From positions 1 to 9,852 of the forward strand of contig JAGBXH010000248.1 of assembly GCA_017629395.1 (NCBI GenBank): DNA of 9,852 nucleotides. The letters are read 5' to 3'. The translations under genes were made by a program, and so were the position numbers. Position 1 is the stretch's first letter, and every line of letters begins with the position of its first letter. Below, piece by piece: positions 1 to 5,358 of this stretch. The notes below the pieces were generated by a model. The model was given only the letters and a program-made list of their open reading frames with translations. It was not told the origin of the DNA and made no database searches. This DNA is from Clostridia bacterium (GTDB taxonomy: Bacteria > Bacillota > Clostridia > Oscillospirales > CAG-272).

Positions 1-216
1 CCCAGAGTTCGTGACTTCAAGGGTATCAACCCCAACGCATTTGACGGTCGCGGCAACTACTCTCTGGGTCTGAAGGAACAGCTGATCTTCCCCGAAATCG
101 AGTACGATAAGGTAGAGAAGATCCGCGGTATGGACATCTGCTTCGTAACCACGGCTCAGACCGACGACGAAGCAAGAGAACTGCTCACCCTTATGGGCGC
201 TCCGTTCTCCAAGTAA
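1..216 (+). CDS. rplE: 50S ribosomal protein L5, C-terminal part (5' end outside window)
   Basis: Frame 1 is open from the first base to TAA at 214-216 and encodes the last 71 residues of L5, a 5S rRNA-binding protein of the large-subunit central protuberance. The segment carries the family's C-terminal signature: RDFKGIN near the start, then GRGNYSLGL, then EQLIFPEIEYDKV, then a GMDI strand, and an end in LLTLMGAPF. L5 is normally about 180 residues, so roughly 110 residues lie upstream of the window. It is followed after 19 nt by rpsN, the usual spc-operon order (L14-L24-L5-S14). The S14 ribosome binding site AAAGGAGG lies directly after the L5 stop, so the two genes are almost certainly co-transcribed. 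The identification is firm; only the start is missing. Confidence 0.97.
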   Translation, partial: PRVRDFKGINPNAFDGRGNYSLGLKEQLIFPEIEYDKVEKIRGMDICFVTTAQTDDEARELLTLMGAPFSK

Positions 217-235
217 TTAAAGGAGGTATACAAAG

Positions 236-421
236 ATGGCAAAGAAGGCTATGATTCTGAAGCAGCAGAAGGAGCAGAAGTTCTCCACTCGCCGCTACAA
301 CAGATGCAAGATCTGCGGTCGTCCTCACGCGTACCTCCGCAAGTTCGGCATCTGCCGTATCTGCTTCCGTGAGCTCGCTTACAAGGGCGAGATTCCCGGC
401 GTAAAGAAAGCATCTTGGTAA
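236..421 (+). CDS. rpsN: 30S ribosomal protein S14, zinc-binding short form (type Z)
   Basis: A 61-residue S14, the short zinc form common in Firmicutes; the long zinc-free form is about 90-100 residues. S14 sits in the 30S head and is needed for late head assembly. Cysteines 24, 27, 40 and 43 form two C-X2-C pairs (CKIC and CRIC) that hold one zinc ion, and the protein ends in the typical KKASW. The start ATG is preceded by AAAGGAGG at 219-226 with suitable spacing. The usual spc position between rplE and rpsH is kept, but the gap to rpsH is 201 nt, far longer than neighbouring junctions, and is filled with hairpins (described separately). No sign of truncation or frameshift. Confidence 0.98.
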   Translation: MAKKAMILKQQKEQKFSTRRYNRCKICGRPHAYLRKFGICRICFRELAYKGEIPGVKKASW

Positions 422-444
422 GATAACACTTACCTTGATATAAG

Positions 445-471
445 CGGGCGTCTTCAGGATGGAGACGTTCG
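445..471 (+). other. stem-loop 1 in the rpsN-rpsH intergenic region
   Basis: Seen directly: positions 445-455 pair with 461-471 in an unbroken 11-bp stem. The core is CGTCTTC (449-455) against GGAGACG (461-467), extended outward by CGGG against TTCG. Three of the pairs are G-U. The loop is AGGAT (456-460). It lies 23 nt after the S14 stop. No U-run follows, so it is not an intrinsic terminator. It could be an mRNA stabilising or processing structure; no function can be assigned from sequence alone. Confidence 0.5.
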
Positions 472-480
472 GCCCCCAAC

Positions 481-563
481 TATCGGCAGGAAGTTAATCT
501 GCAGTGTGCACACAACCCGCTCCGGGCGGGGTGTGCAGCACGAGTTGGACTTAACCGCCGATA
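481..563 (+). promoter_or_regulatory. nested, closed RNA structure upstream of rpsH (candidate cis-regulatory element)
   Basis: Seen directly: an 83-nt segment whose ends and interior pair in register. TATCGGC (481-487) pairs with GCCGATA (557-563). GTTAA (493-497) pairs with TTAAC (551-555). TGCACAC (507-513) pairs with GTGTGCA (531-537), continued by GTG (504-506) with CAC (539-541) across a bulged G538. The tip is CCCGC (516-520) with GCGGG (526-530) around the loop TCCGG. Internal loops lie at 488-492 against C556 and at 498-503 against 542-550. Four nested helices in one intergenic stretch are unlikely by chance. The position inside the operon, directly before the gene for the primary 16S-binding protein S8, makes an autoregulatory or processing role plausible; that role is inference. 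Confidence 0.5.
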
Positions 564-567
564 TGCC

Positions 568-582
568 GCCGGCAAAGCCGGC
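568..582 (+). other. GC-rich hairpin followed by A-rich tract before rpsH
   Basis: GCCGGC (568-573) pairs with GCCGGC (577-582) around an AAA loop, a very stable 6-bp stem. It is followed by an A-rich stretch at 586-600 that contains seven consecutive A. An intrinsic terminator on this strand needs a U-run after the stem, and on the other strand the T-run would precede the hairpin, so this is not a terminator in either direction. The unpaired A-rich stretch leads into the rpsH Shine-Dalgarno (AGGAGG, 609-614) and probably keeps it accessible. Confidence 0.45.
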
Positions 583-622
583 AGCAAGAAAAAAATAAAA
601 CTTGCATCAGGAGGAAAAGAAA

Positions 623-1021
623 ATGCAAATGTCAGACGTAATTGCTGATATGCTCACGAGAATCCGTAATGCGAACTCCGCAAAGCACGCGACCGTGGAC
701 ATTCCGGCATCCAACATGAAGAAGGCTATCGCCCAGATCCTTGTTGAAGAAGGCTATGTAAAGAGCTATGAGGTCATCGAGGATGGCAAGCAGGGCACTA
801 TTCGTGTAACCCTGAAGTATCAGGCAAACAAGCAGAAGGTTATTCGTGGCCTGAAGAGAGTATCCAAGCCCGGTCTGCGTATCTACGCAGGTTGCGAGGA
901 TATGCCTAAGGTTATGAACGGCCTGGGAATCGCAATCGTTTCCACGTCCAAGGGAATCATGACCGACAAGAAGGCTCGCGCGCTCAAGGTTGGCGGCGAA
1001 GTCCTGTGCTTTGTCTGGTAA
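623..1021 (+). CDS. rpsH: 30S ribosomal protein S8
   Basis: A 132-residue S8, the same length as the Bacillus protein. S8 is a primary 16S rRNA-binding protein (helix 21, central domain) needed early in 30S assembly; in E. coli it also represses the spc operon by binding its mRNA. The N-terminus MSDVIADMLTRIRNA is the family signature, and the C-terminal RNA-binding signature STSKGIMTD lies at residues 107-115. I chose ATG 623 because AGGAGG at 609-614 is 8 nt upstream; the in-frame ATG at 629 (MSDV...) is an alternative. A TTG at 602 lies upstream of the Shine-Dalgarno and is not credible. The long structured leader before it (422-622) is unusual for this junction. rplF follows after 21 nt. 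Confidence 0.97.
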   Translation: MQMSDVIADMLTRIRNANSAKHATVDIPASNMKKAIAQILVEEGYVKSYEVIEDGKQGTIRVTLKYQANKQKVIRGLKRVSKPGLRIYAGCEDMPKVMNGLGIAIVSTSKGIMTDKKARALKVGGEVLCFVW

Positions 1022-1042
1022 TAGAAACGGGAGGTAAACAAT

Positions 1043-1660
1043 ATGTCTAGAATTGGTAGAATGCCCGTTGAGATCCCCGCAGGCGTTACTGCAACCCTGA
1101 ACGGCAACACTTTGACGGTAAAGGGCCCCCTGGGTACCCTGACCGAAACCTTCAGACCCGAGATCAACATTGCGATCGAGGGCAATCAGATCATCGTAAC
1201 TCGTAACTCCGACGAAAAGGAAGAGAGAAGCTTGCATGGTCTGACTCGTGCACTGATTAACAACATGGTAGTCGGCGTTACCAAGGGTTATCAGAAGGTT
1301 CTGATGATCATCGGCGTTGGTTACAAGGCTGTTAAGCAGGGCAAGAACCTGCAGATGTTCTTGGGCCACTCTCTGAAGCCCAACGGCCAGCCTCAGGATA
1401 AGTTCGTAATCGCTGAGACCGACAGCATCAAGCTCGAGGTTCCCACCGACGACGAGATCAAGAAGCAGGGCATCGACAAGATGACCACCGAGAAGATCAA
1501 CTCCGGTATGATCGTTATCGTAAAGGGCATCAACAAGCAGGAAGTTGGCCAGACCGCTGCAGTAATCAGAGGTCTGAGAGGTCCCGAGCCTTATCACGGC
1601 AAGGGCGTTCGTTATATCGACGAATATGTACGCCGCAAGGTCGGTAAGACCGGTAAATAA
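1043..1660 (+). CDS. rplF: 50S ribosomal protein L6, with an unusual insertion
   Basis: L6 binds 23S rRNA near the sarcin-ricin loop and the factor-binding region. Family signatures are clear: MSRIGRMPVEIP at the N-terminus, GVGYKA at 91-96, VKGINKQEVGQ at 160-170, and the C-terminal signature PEPYHGKGVRYIDE followed by RRKVGKTGK. The protein is 205 residues, whereas bacterial L6 is normally about 177-180. The excess lies in the C-terminal domain between LGHS (107-110) and IVIVKG (157-162): about 46 residues here against roughly 20 in ordinary L6. The reading frame is intact across the region and codon use looks like the rest, so it is a real insertion and not a frameshift. GGGAGG at 1029-1034 is the ribosome binding site; rplR follows after 19 nt. 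Confidence 0.97.
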   Translation: MSRIGRMPVEIPAGVTATLNGNTLTVKGPLGTLTETFRPEINIAIEGNQIIVTRNSDEKEERSLHGLTRALINNMVVGVTKGYQKVLMIIGVGYKAVKQGKNLQMFLGHSLKPNGQPQDKFVIAETDSIKLEVPTDDEIKKQGIDKMTTEKINSGMIVIVKGINKQEVGQTAAVIRGLRGPEPYHGKGVRYIDEYVRRKVGKTGK

Positions 1661-1679
1661 TTGAAAGGAGGAGTGAACA

Positions 1680-2039
1680 ATGGTATCCAGAAAAGATTCT
1701 AACCAGGCTCGTCTGAAGAGACATAAGAGAGTCAGAGCAAAGATTTCCGGCACGGCAGAGCGTCCGCGTCTGGCAGTATATCGTTCCAACGCTAACATCA
1801 GCGCACAGATCATTGATGACGTTGCGGGCGTAACACTGGTATCCGCTTCTTCTTACGGTAACGGTTTTGAAGGCAACGGCGGTAACAAGGCAGCTGCAAG
1901 AGCAGTTGGTAAGATGATTGCAGAAAAGGCAGTCGCACAGGGCATCACCGAAGTCGTTTTCGACAGAGGCGGTTATCTGTATCACGGACGTGTATCGGAA
2001 TTGGCTGACGGCGCTCGCGAGGGCGGCCTGAAGTTCTAA
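1680..2039 (+). CDS. rplR: 50S ribosomal protein L18
   Basis: A 119-residue L18, normal length. L18 binds 5S rRNA together with L5 and places it in the central protuberance. The basic N-terminal tail (RLKRHKRVRAKI, about residues 11-22) and the signature GTAERPRLAVYRSN (24-37) are present, as is the C-terminal segment FDRGGYLYHGRV and the ending GLKF. AAGGAGG at 1665-1671 lies 8 nt before the ATG. The stop codon is part of a 20-bp perfect palindrome (2036-2055), and 69 nt separate the gene from rpsE, longer than most junctions in this operon. Identification is certain. Confidence 0.98.
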   Translation: MVSRKDSNQARLKRHKRVRAKISGTAERPRLAVYRSNANISAQIIDDVAGVTLVSASSYGNGFEGNGGNKAAARAVGKMIAEKAVAQGITEVVFDRGGYLYHGRVSELADGAREGGLKF

Positions 2040-2055
2040 TCGTAGCTACGATTAG
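2036..2055 (+). other. 20-bp perfect palindrome spanning the rplR stop codon
   Basis: CTAATCGTAG (2036-2045) is followed at once by its reverse complement CTACGATTAG (2046-2055). The TAA stop of rplR (2037-2039) lies inside the left arm. As RNA it folds into an 8-bp stem with an AGCT loop; as DNA it is a two-fold symmetric site. A T-rich run does not follow closely, so it does not look like a terminator. Role unknown: an RNA end or processing structure is possible. Confidence 0.5.
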
Positions 2056-2069
2056 TCCGGTTTGTACAC

Positions 2070-2089
2070 TGTTCAACTTTTATTGAACA
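2070..2089 (+). other. small AU-rich hairpin just upstream of the rpsE ribosome binding site
   Basis: TGTTCAA (2070-2076) pairs perfectly with TTGAACA (2083-2089) around the loop CTTTTA. The hairpin ends 4 nt before the AGGAGG (2094-2099) that serves rpsE, leaving that site free. It stands directly after the 2036-2055 palindrome, giving two tandem hairpins in a 69-nt gap. A role in mRNA stability or in setting rpsE translation is inference. Confidence 0.4.
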
Positions 2090-2108
2090 ATTCAGGAGGA
2101 AACCAGAA

Positions 2109-2612
2109 ATGGCACAAAGAATTAACCCGGCTGAGCTGGATCTGACCGAGCAGCTCGTCGCGCTGAACCGTGTTTCCAAGACTGTAAAGGGCGGTCGTGT
2201 TGCAAGATTTGCAGCACTTATGGTAGTCGGTGACAAGAATGGTCACGTCGGCGTAGGTCTTGGTAAGGCTGCTGAAGTACCCGAAGCAATCCGCAAGGGT
2301 ATTGAAGACGCTAAGAAGAATATGATCACTGTATCCCTGAAGGGTACAACCATCCCTCACGAGGTTATCGGTGAGTTCGGCGCAGGCAGAGTTCTGCTCA
2401 AGCCCGCTGCACTTGGTACCGGTATCATCGCAGGTGGTAAGGTAAGAGCAGTACTTGAGGCTGCAGGTATCTCTAACATTCGTGCTAAGTGCCTGCGCTC
2501 CAACAACCCCACCAACGTTGTTAAGGCAACCATGGAGGGTCTGAAGGCACTGCGTTCCGCTGAGGAAGTTGCGAAGACTCGTGACATTCCCGTAGAGCAG
2601 GTTAAGGGCTAA
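2109..2612 (+). CDS. rpsE: 30S ribosomal protein S5
   Basis: A 167-residue S5, standard length. S5 lies near the mRNA entry channel and the decoding region and contributes to fidelity and to mRNA unwinding. The N-terminal double-stranded-RNA-binding-like domain is clear, with VSKTVKGGRVARFAALMVVGD at about 22-42 and GHVGVGLGKAAEVPEAIRKG at 45-64. The C-terminal domain has GAGRVLLKPA (91-100), GTGIIAGG (103-110) and RSNNPTNVVKAT (130-141). The loop with the KGGR segment is where spectinomycin-resistance changes are known in other bacteria; it looks wild type here. AGGAGG at 2094-2099 lies 9 nt before the ATG. rpmD follows after 16 nt. Confidence 0.98.
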   Translation: MAQRINPAELDLTEQLVALNRVSKTVKGGRVARFAALMVVGDKNGHVGVGLGKAAEVPEAIRKGIEDAKKNMITVSLKGTTIPHEVIGEFGAGRVLLKPAALGTGIIAGGKVRAVLEAAGISNIRAKCLRSNNPTNVVKATMEGLKALRSAEEVAKTRDIPVEQVKG

Positions 2613-2628
2613 TAAGGAGGACGTTAAG

Positions 2629-2808
2629 ATGAAGAAGGTAACACTGATTAAGAGTCTTATCGCCGCTAAGCCCAACCAGAAGGCTACGGCAAAGTCCCTG
2701 GGCCTTGTTAAGATCGGCGATTTCATCGTGCACAACGACGACGCTGTTCTGGCAGGCAAGATTAAGGTCATTTCTCACCTTGTCTCGGTTGAAACCGTAG
2801 AAGACTGA
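2629..2808 (+). CDS. rpmD: 50S ribosomal protein L30
   Basis: A 59-residue L30, the usual bacterial length. It starts MKKVTLIKSLI, contains the family segment QKATAKSLGLVKIG (17-30), in which most bacterial L30 proteins have a similar T-x-x-x-LGL-x-K motif, and ends LVSVETVED. Bacterial L30 is a single small ferredoxin-like fold on the large subunit. It has an AAGGAGG site at 2614-2620 only 8 nt before the ATG, lies in the expected slot between rpsE and rplO, and ends in TGA at 2806-2808, 16 nt before rplO. It is too short for common ORF length cut-offs but is certainly a real gene. Confidence 0.96.
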   Translation: MKKVTLIKSLIAAKPNQKATAKSLGLVKIGDFIVHNDDAVLAGKIKVISHLVSVETVED

Positions 2809-2824
2809 TAAGGAGGTACTGAGA

Positions 2825-3265
2825 ATGAAACTGCATAATCTGAAACCCGCTGAAGGTTCCGCAAAGGCTGCATGGAGAAAGGGCAGAGGCCCCGGCTCCG
2901 GCAACGGCAAGACCGCAGGTAAGGGTCACAAGGGTCAGAACGCACGCTCCGGCGGCGGTGTTCGCACCGGCTTCGAGGGTGGTCAGTTCCCCATTTACAG
3001 ACAGCTTCCCAAGAGAGGCTTTAAGAACTACTTCGCAAAGAACTACGCTATCGTGAATGTTGATGCACTGAACGTCTTCGAGGACGGCGCAGTCATCGAT
3101 ATGGAAGCACTTCTCGCCAAAAAGATTATCCGCAAGCCCCTGGACGGACTCAAGGTTCTGGGCAACGGCGAACTGACTAAGAAGGTCACTGTAAGAGCGG
3201 CAATCTTTTCCGCAACTGCTAAGGCAAAGATTGAGGCAGTAGGTGGACAGGCAGAGGAGGTATAA
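2825..3265 (+). CDS. rplO: 50S ribosomal protein L15
   Basis: A 146-residue L15, normal length. L15 is a late-assembly 23S rRNA-binding protein. The long Gly- and Lys-rich N-terminal extension that threads into rRNA is evident at about 17-50: RKGRGPGSGNGKTAGKG, then HKGQNARSGGG. It is followed by FEGGQFPIYRQLPKRGF (50-66), the family signature. The C-terminal globular domain includes ALLAKKIIRKPLDGLKVLG. AAGGAGG at 2810-2816 is the ribosome binding site. The last codons (GAG GAG GTA) also form the Shine-Dalgarno of secY, which starts 2 nt after the L15 stop, so SecY translation is probably coupled to L15. Confidence 0.98.
   Translation: MKLHNLKPAEGSAKAAWRKGRGPGSGNGKTAGKGHKGQNARSGGGVRTGFEGGQFPIYRQLPKRGFKNYFAKNYAIVNVDALNVFEDGAVIDMEALLAKKIIRKPLDGLKVLGNGELTKKVTVRAAIFSATAKAKIEAVGGQAEEV
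3255..3260 (+). promoter_or_regulatory. secY ribosome binding site inside the end of rplO
   Basis: AGGAGG at 3255-3260 is encoded by the last sense codons of rplO. It lies 7 nt before the secY ATG (3268), and the rplO stop (3263-3265) falls between them. Ribosomes ending L15 therefore cover or expose this site, a standard arrangement for translational coupling. The coupling itself is inferred. Confidence 0.8.
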
Positions 3266-3267
3266 GG

Positions 3268-4662
3268 ATGTTTCAGACGTTAAAGAATGCTTGGAAGATC
3301 CCGGAGCTTAAGAATAAGCTTCTCTTCACATTGCTTATCGTACTCCTTTACCGCATTGGTGCGTCCATCCCGCTTCCCTGGGTAAGCAGCGAGATCTACA
3401 CTGCTTTCCAGAGCATGAGCGCCGGCGACATGTTCCAGTATCTGAACCTGCTGTCCGGTGATGCGTTCTCCAGAGCAACCCTGTTTGCTCTGTCCGTCAG
3501 CCCTTACATTACGGCATCGATCGTAATGCAGCTGCTCACCATCGCAATTCCTGCGCTGGAGAGAATGGCTAAGGACGGCGAGAACGGCAAAAAGAAGATC
3601 ACAGCAATTACACGTGTCGTAACCGTTGCACTGGCTCTGATCACTGCTTACGGCTACACCATGTACCTTGAGAACATGTTCTCCAGCTACATCACCTACG
3701 CATCCCAGAAGGGCGCAGCTCTCTGGTTCTGCCGTATCACGCTGATCCTGTGCTACTGCGCAGGCGCATCGCTGATCATGTGGTTGGCTGAGAAGATCAA
3801 TGAGAAGGGTATCGGTAACGGTATCTCGATCATCCTGTTCGCAAACATCGTATCCAGAGTTCCCACCTACCTGACCTCCACCATCCCCAACATTGCTAAG
3901 GCAATTACCAAGGGCATTGAGCAGGAAGTCGTTGCAATCATCCTCAACGTTGTGATCTATATCGCAGTCGTTGCAGTGATCCTGGCTGCATTCGGTTTCG
4001 TGGTTTGGTTCACGGGCTCTGAGCGCAGAATTCCGATCCAGTATGCAAAGAGAGTTGTCGGCCGTAAGATGTACGGTGGTCAGTCCTCCAGCCTGCCCCT
4101 GAAGTTGAACATGAGCGGCGTTATGCCCATCATCTTCGCAAACTCCATCGTGGCACTGCCTGCAACCATTGCTGCTTTCTTTACCAACGTAAAGAAGGAC
4201 AGCTGGCTGTATTTCGCAAAGGACTTCTTTGACCAGATGACCGATGTGCTCAGCTACACCTCTCCCTTGTATCTGATCATTTTCATCGCGCTGATCATCG
4301 CATTCTCCTACTTCTATATTATGATCTCCTTCAACCCTGTTGAGGTAGCAAATAATATCAGAAACAACGGTGGTTCGGTTCCCGGTATTCGTCCCGGCAA
4401 GCCTACCATCGACTATATCAAAAAGATTCTGAACAGAGTGACGCTGATCGGCGGCTTGTTCCTGTGTGTAATCTCGGGTCTGCCGCTGCTGGTCATGGTC
4501 GTACTGAACCTGATTCCTTCCTTGACGTCCGTTGTGGCATCCATGTCTGAATTGGCGTTCAGCGGTTCTTCGCTGCTCATCGTAGTCGGCGTTGCACTGG
4601 AGACCGTTCGCGAGCTCGAGGCTCAGATCACCCTTAGAAACTATAAGGGCTTCCTTGACTAA
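3268..4662 (+). CDS. secY: Preprotein translocase channel subunit SecY
   Basis: SecY forms the membrane channel (with SecE and SecG) through which SecA or the ribosome passes secreted and membrane proteins. The 464-residue sequence has about ten hydrophobic segments. Family signatures are SPYITASIVMQLL (78-90, TM2), GIGNGISIILFA (181-192), the cytosolic C4 loop IQYAKRVVGRKMYGG with LPLKLNMSGVMPIIFA (257-291), and the C5 loop GGSVPGIRPGKPT (368-380) with Arg375 matching the conserved SecA/ribosome-contact arginine (E. coli Arg357). The end LLIVVGVALETVRELEAQ...NYKGF is typical. It is about 30 residues longer than Bacillus SecY; by eye the excess is in extracytoplasmic loops near 303-332 and 413-432. 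Translation is probably coupled to rplO. adk follows after 33 nt. Confidence 0.98.
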   Translation: MFQTLKNAWKIPELKNKLLFTLLIVLLYRIGASIPLPWVSSEIYTAFQSMSAGDMFQYLNLLSGDAFSRATLFALSVSPYITASIVMQLLTIAIPALERMAKDGENGKKKITAITRVVTVALALITAYGYTMYLENMFSSYITYASQKGAALWFCRITLILCYCAGASLIMWLAEKINEKGIGNGISIILFANIVSRVPTYLTSTIPNIAKAITKGIEQEVVAIILNVVIYIAVVAVILAAFGFVVWFTGSERRIPIQYAKRVVGRKMYGGQSSSLPLKLNMSGVMPIIFANSIVALPATIAAFFTNVKKDSWLYFAKDFFDQMTDVLSYTSPLYLIIFIALIIAFSYFYIMISFNPVEVANNIRNNGGSVPGIRPGKPTIDYIKKILNRVTLIGGLFLCVISGLPLLVMVVLNLIPSLTSVVASMSELAFSGSSLLIVVGVALETVRELEAQITLRNYKGFLD

Positions 4663-4695
4663 TTCCGGCGAAAGCTAACCGAAAGGAACAACAAC

Positions 4696-5334
4696 ATGAA
4701 TTTGATTTTAATGGGCGCTCCCGGTGCGGGCAAAGGTACCCAATCCGCGAGAATTTCGGAAAAATTCAATATCCCCGCTATTGCAACCGGCGACATTCTG
4801 CGTGGTGCAATGAAGGCAGGAACCGAGCTTGGTCTCTCTGCAAAGAGCTATGTTGAGGCCGGCAAGCTGGTCCCCGATGAGGTTGTCATCGGCATTATCA
4901 AGGAATATCTTTCGACAGACGCATGTAAGAACGGATTTATTCTGGATGGCTTTCCCCGTTCCATTCCCCAGGCGCAGGCTCTGGAGGATATGGGCGTGCG
5001 CATCGATGCCGTACTGAGCATCGAGGTCGCTGATGAGAAGATCGTAGAAAGAATGAGCGGACGCAGAGTTTGCTCCTGCGGTGCTTCTTACCACATCCTG
5101 TATATTCCGCCTAAGACTGCTGACGTTTGTGACAAGTGCGGCGCTGCTCTTTATACCAGAGCAGACGACGCAGCAGAAACTGTAATTAACAGACTTAAGA
5201 CGTTCCACGCTCAAACCGAGCCCCTGAAGGAATTCTACGCAGAGAAGGGTATCCTGCTTTGCGTTGAGGGTCAGGAGGAGGTCGCTGATACGACCGCCCT
5301 GGTCTTCAAGGCTCTGGAAAAGTTTGAGGCGTAA
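4696..5334 (+). CDS. adk: Adenylate kinase, long zinc-lid form
   Basis: Catalyses ATP + AMP = 2 ADP in the cytoplasm, keeping adenylate pools balanced. 212 residues, the long-lid type. The P-loop GAPGAGKGT is at 7-15, the AMP-binding region TGDILR at 31-36, DGFPRS at 84-89, and the lid at about 121-158 with RADDAAETVINRL following. The lid holds Cys126, Cys128, Cys145 and Cys148, so it is a zinc lid. The first pair is C-X-C (RRVCSCG), one residue shorter than the usual C-X2-C of zinc-lid enzymes such as that of B. subtilis. The downstream pair CDKC is normal. A modest Shine-Dalgarno (AAAGGA, 4682-4687) precedes the ATG. adk between secY and map is the usual Firmicutes arrangement. Confidence 0.98.
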   Translation: MNLILMGAPGAGKGTQSARISEKFNIPAIATGDILRGAMKAGTELGLSAKSYVEAGKLVPDEVVIGIIKEYLSTDACKNGFILDGFPRSIPQAQALEDMGVRIDAVLSIEVADEKIVERMSGRRVCSCGASYHILYIPPKTADVCDKCGAALYTRADDAAETVINRLKTFHAQTEPLKEFYAEKGILLCVEGQEEVADTTALVFKALEKFEA

Positions 5335-5358
5335 CTCGGGTTCGATCTGAGGTATCGC

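Noticed and set aside
563..598. Small ORF of 11 codons (MPPAKPAARKK) before rpsH
   Set aside because: No Shine-Dalgarno precedes it, it overlaps two hairpins, and the composition simply reflects the GCCGGC hairpin and A-run. Not supported as a leader peptide.
568..600. Hairpin plus homopolymer run as an intrinsic terminator
   Set aside because: The run after the stem is A, not T, on the + strand; on the - strand the T-run would precede the stem. The operon also clearly continues.
602..622. TTG 602 as the rpsH start (139-residue S8)
   Set aside because: The Shine-Dalgarno at 609-614 lies downstream of it, and the added residues are not part of S8.
632..1813. Long minus-strand open frame (393 codons) opposite rpsH, rplF and rplR
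   Set aside because: It overlaps three certain ribosomal genes, has no recognisable domain and low-complexity Leu/Val/Ser-rich content, and is a codon-bias shadow.
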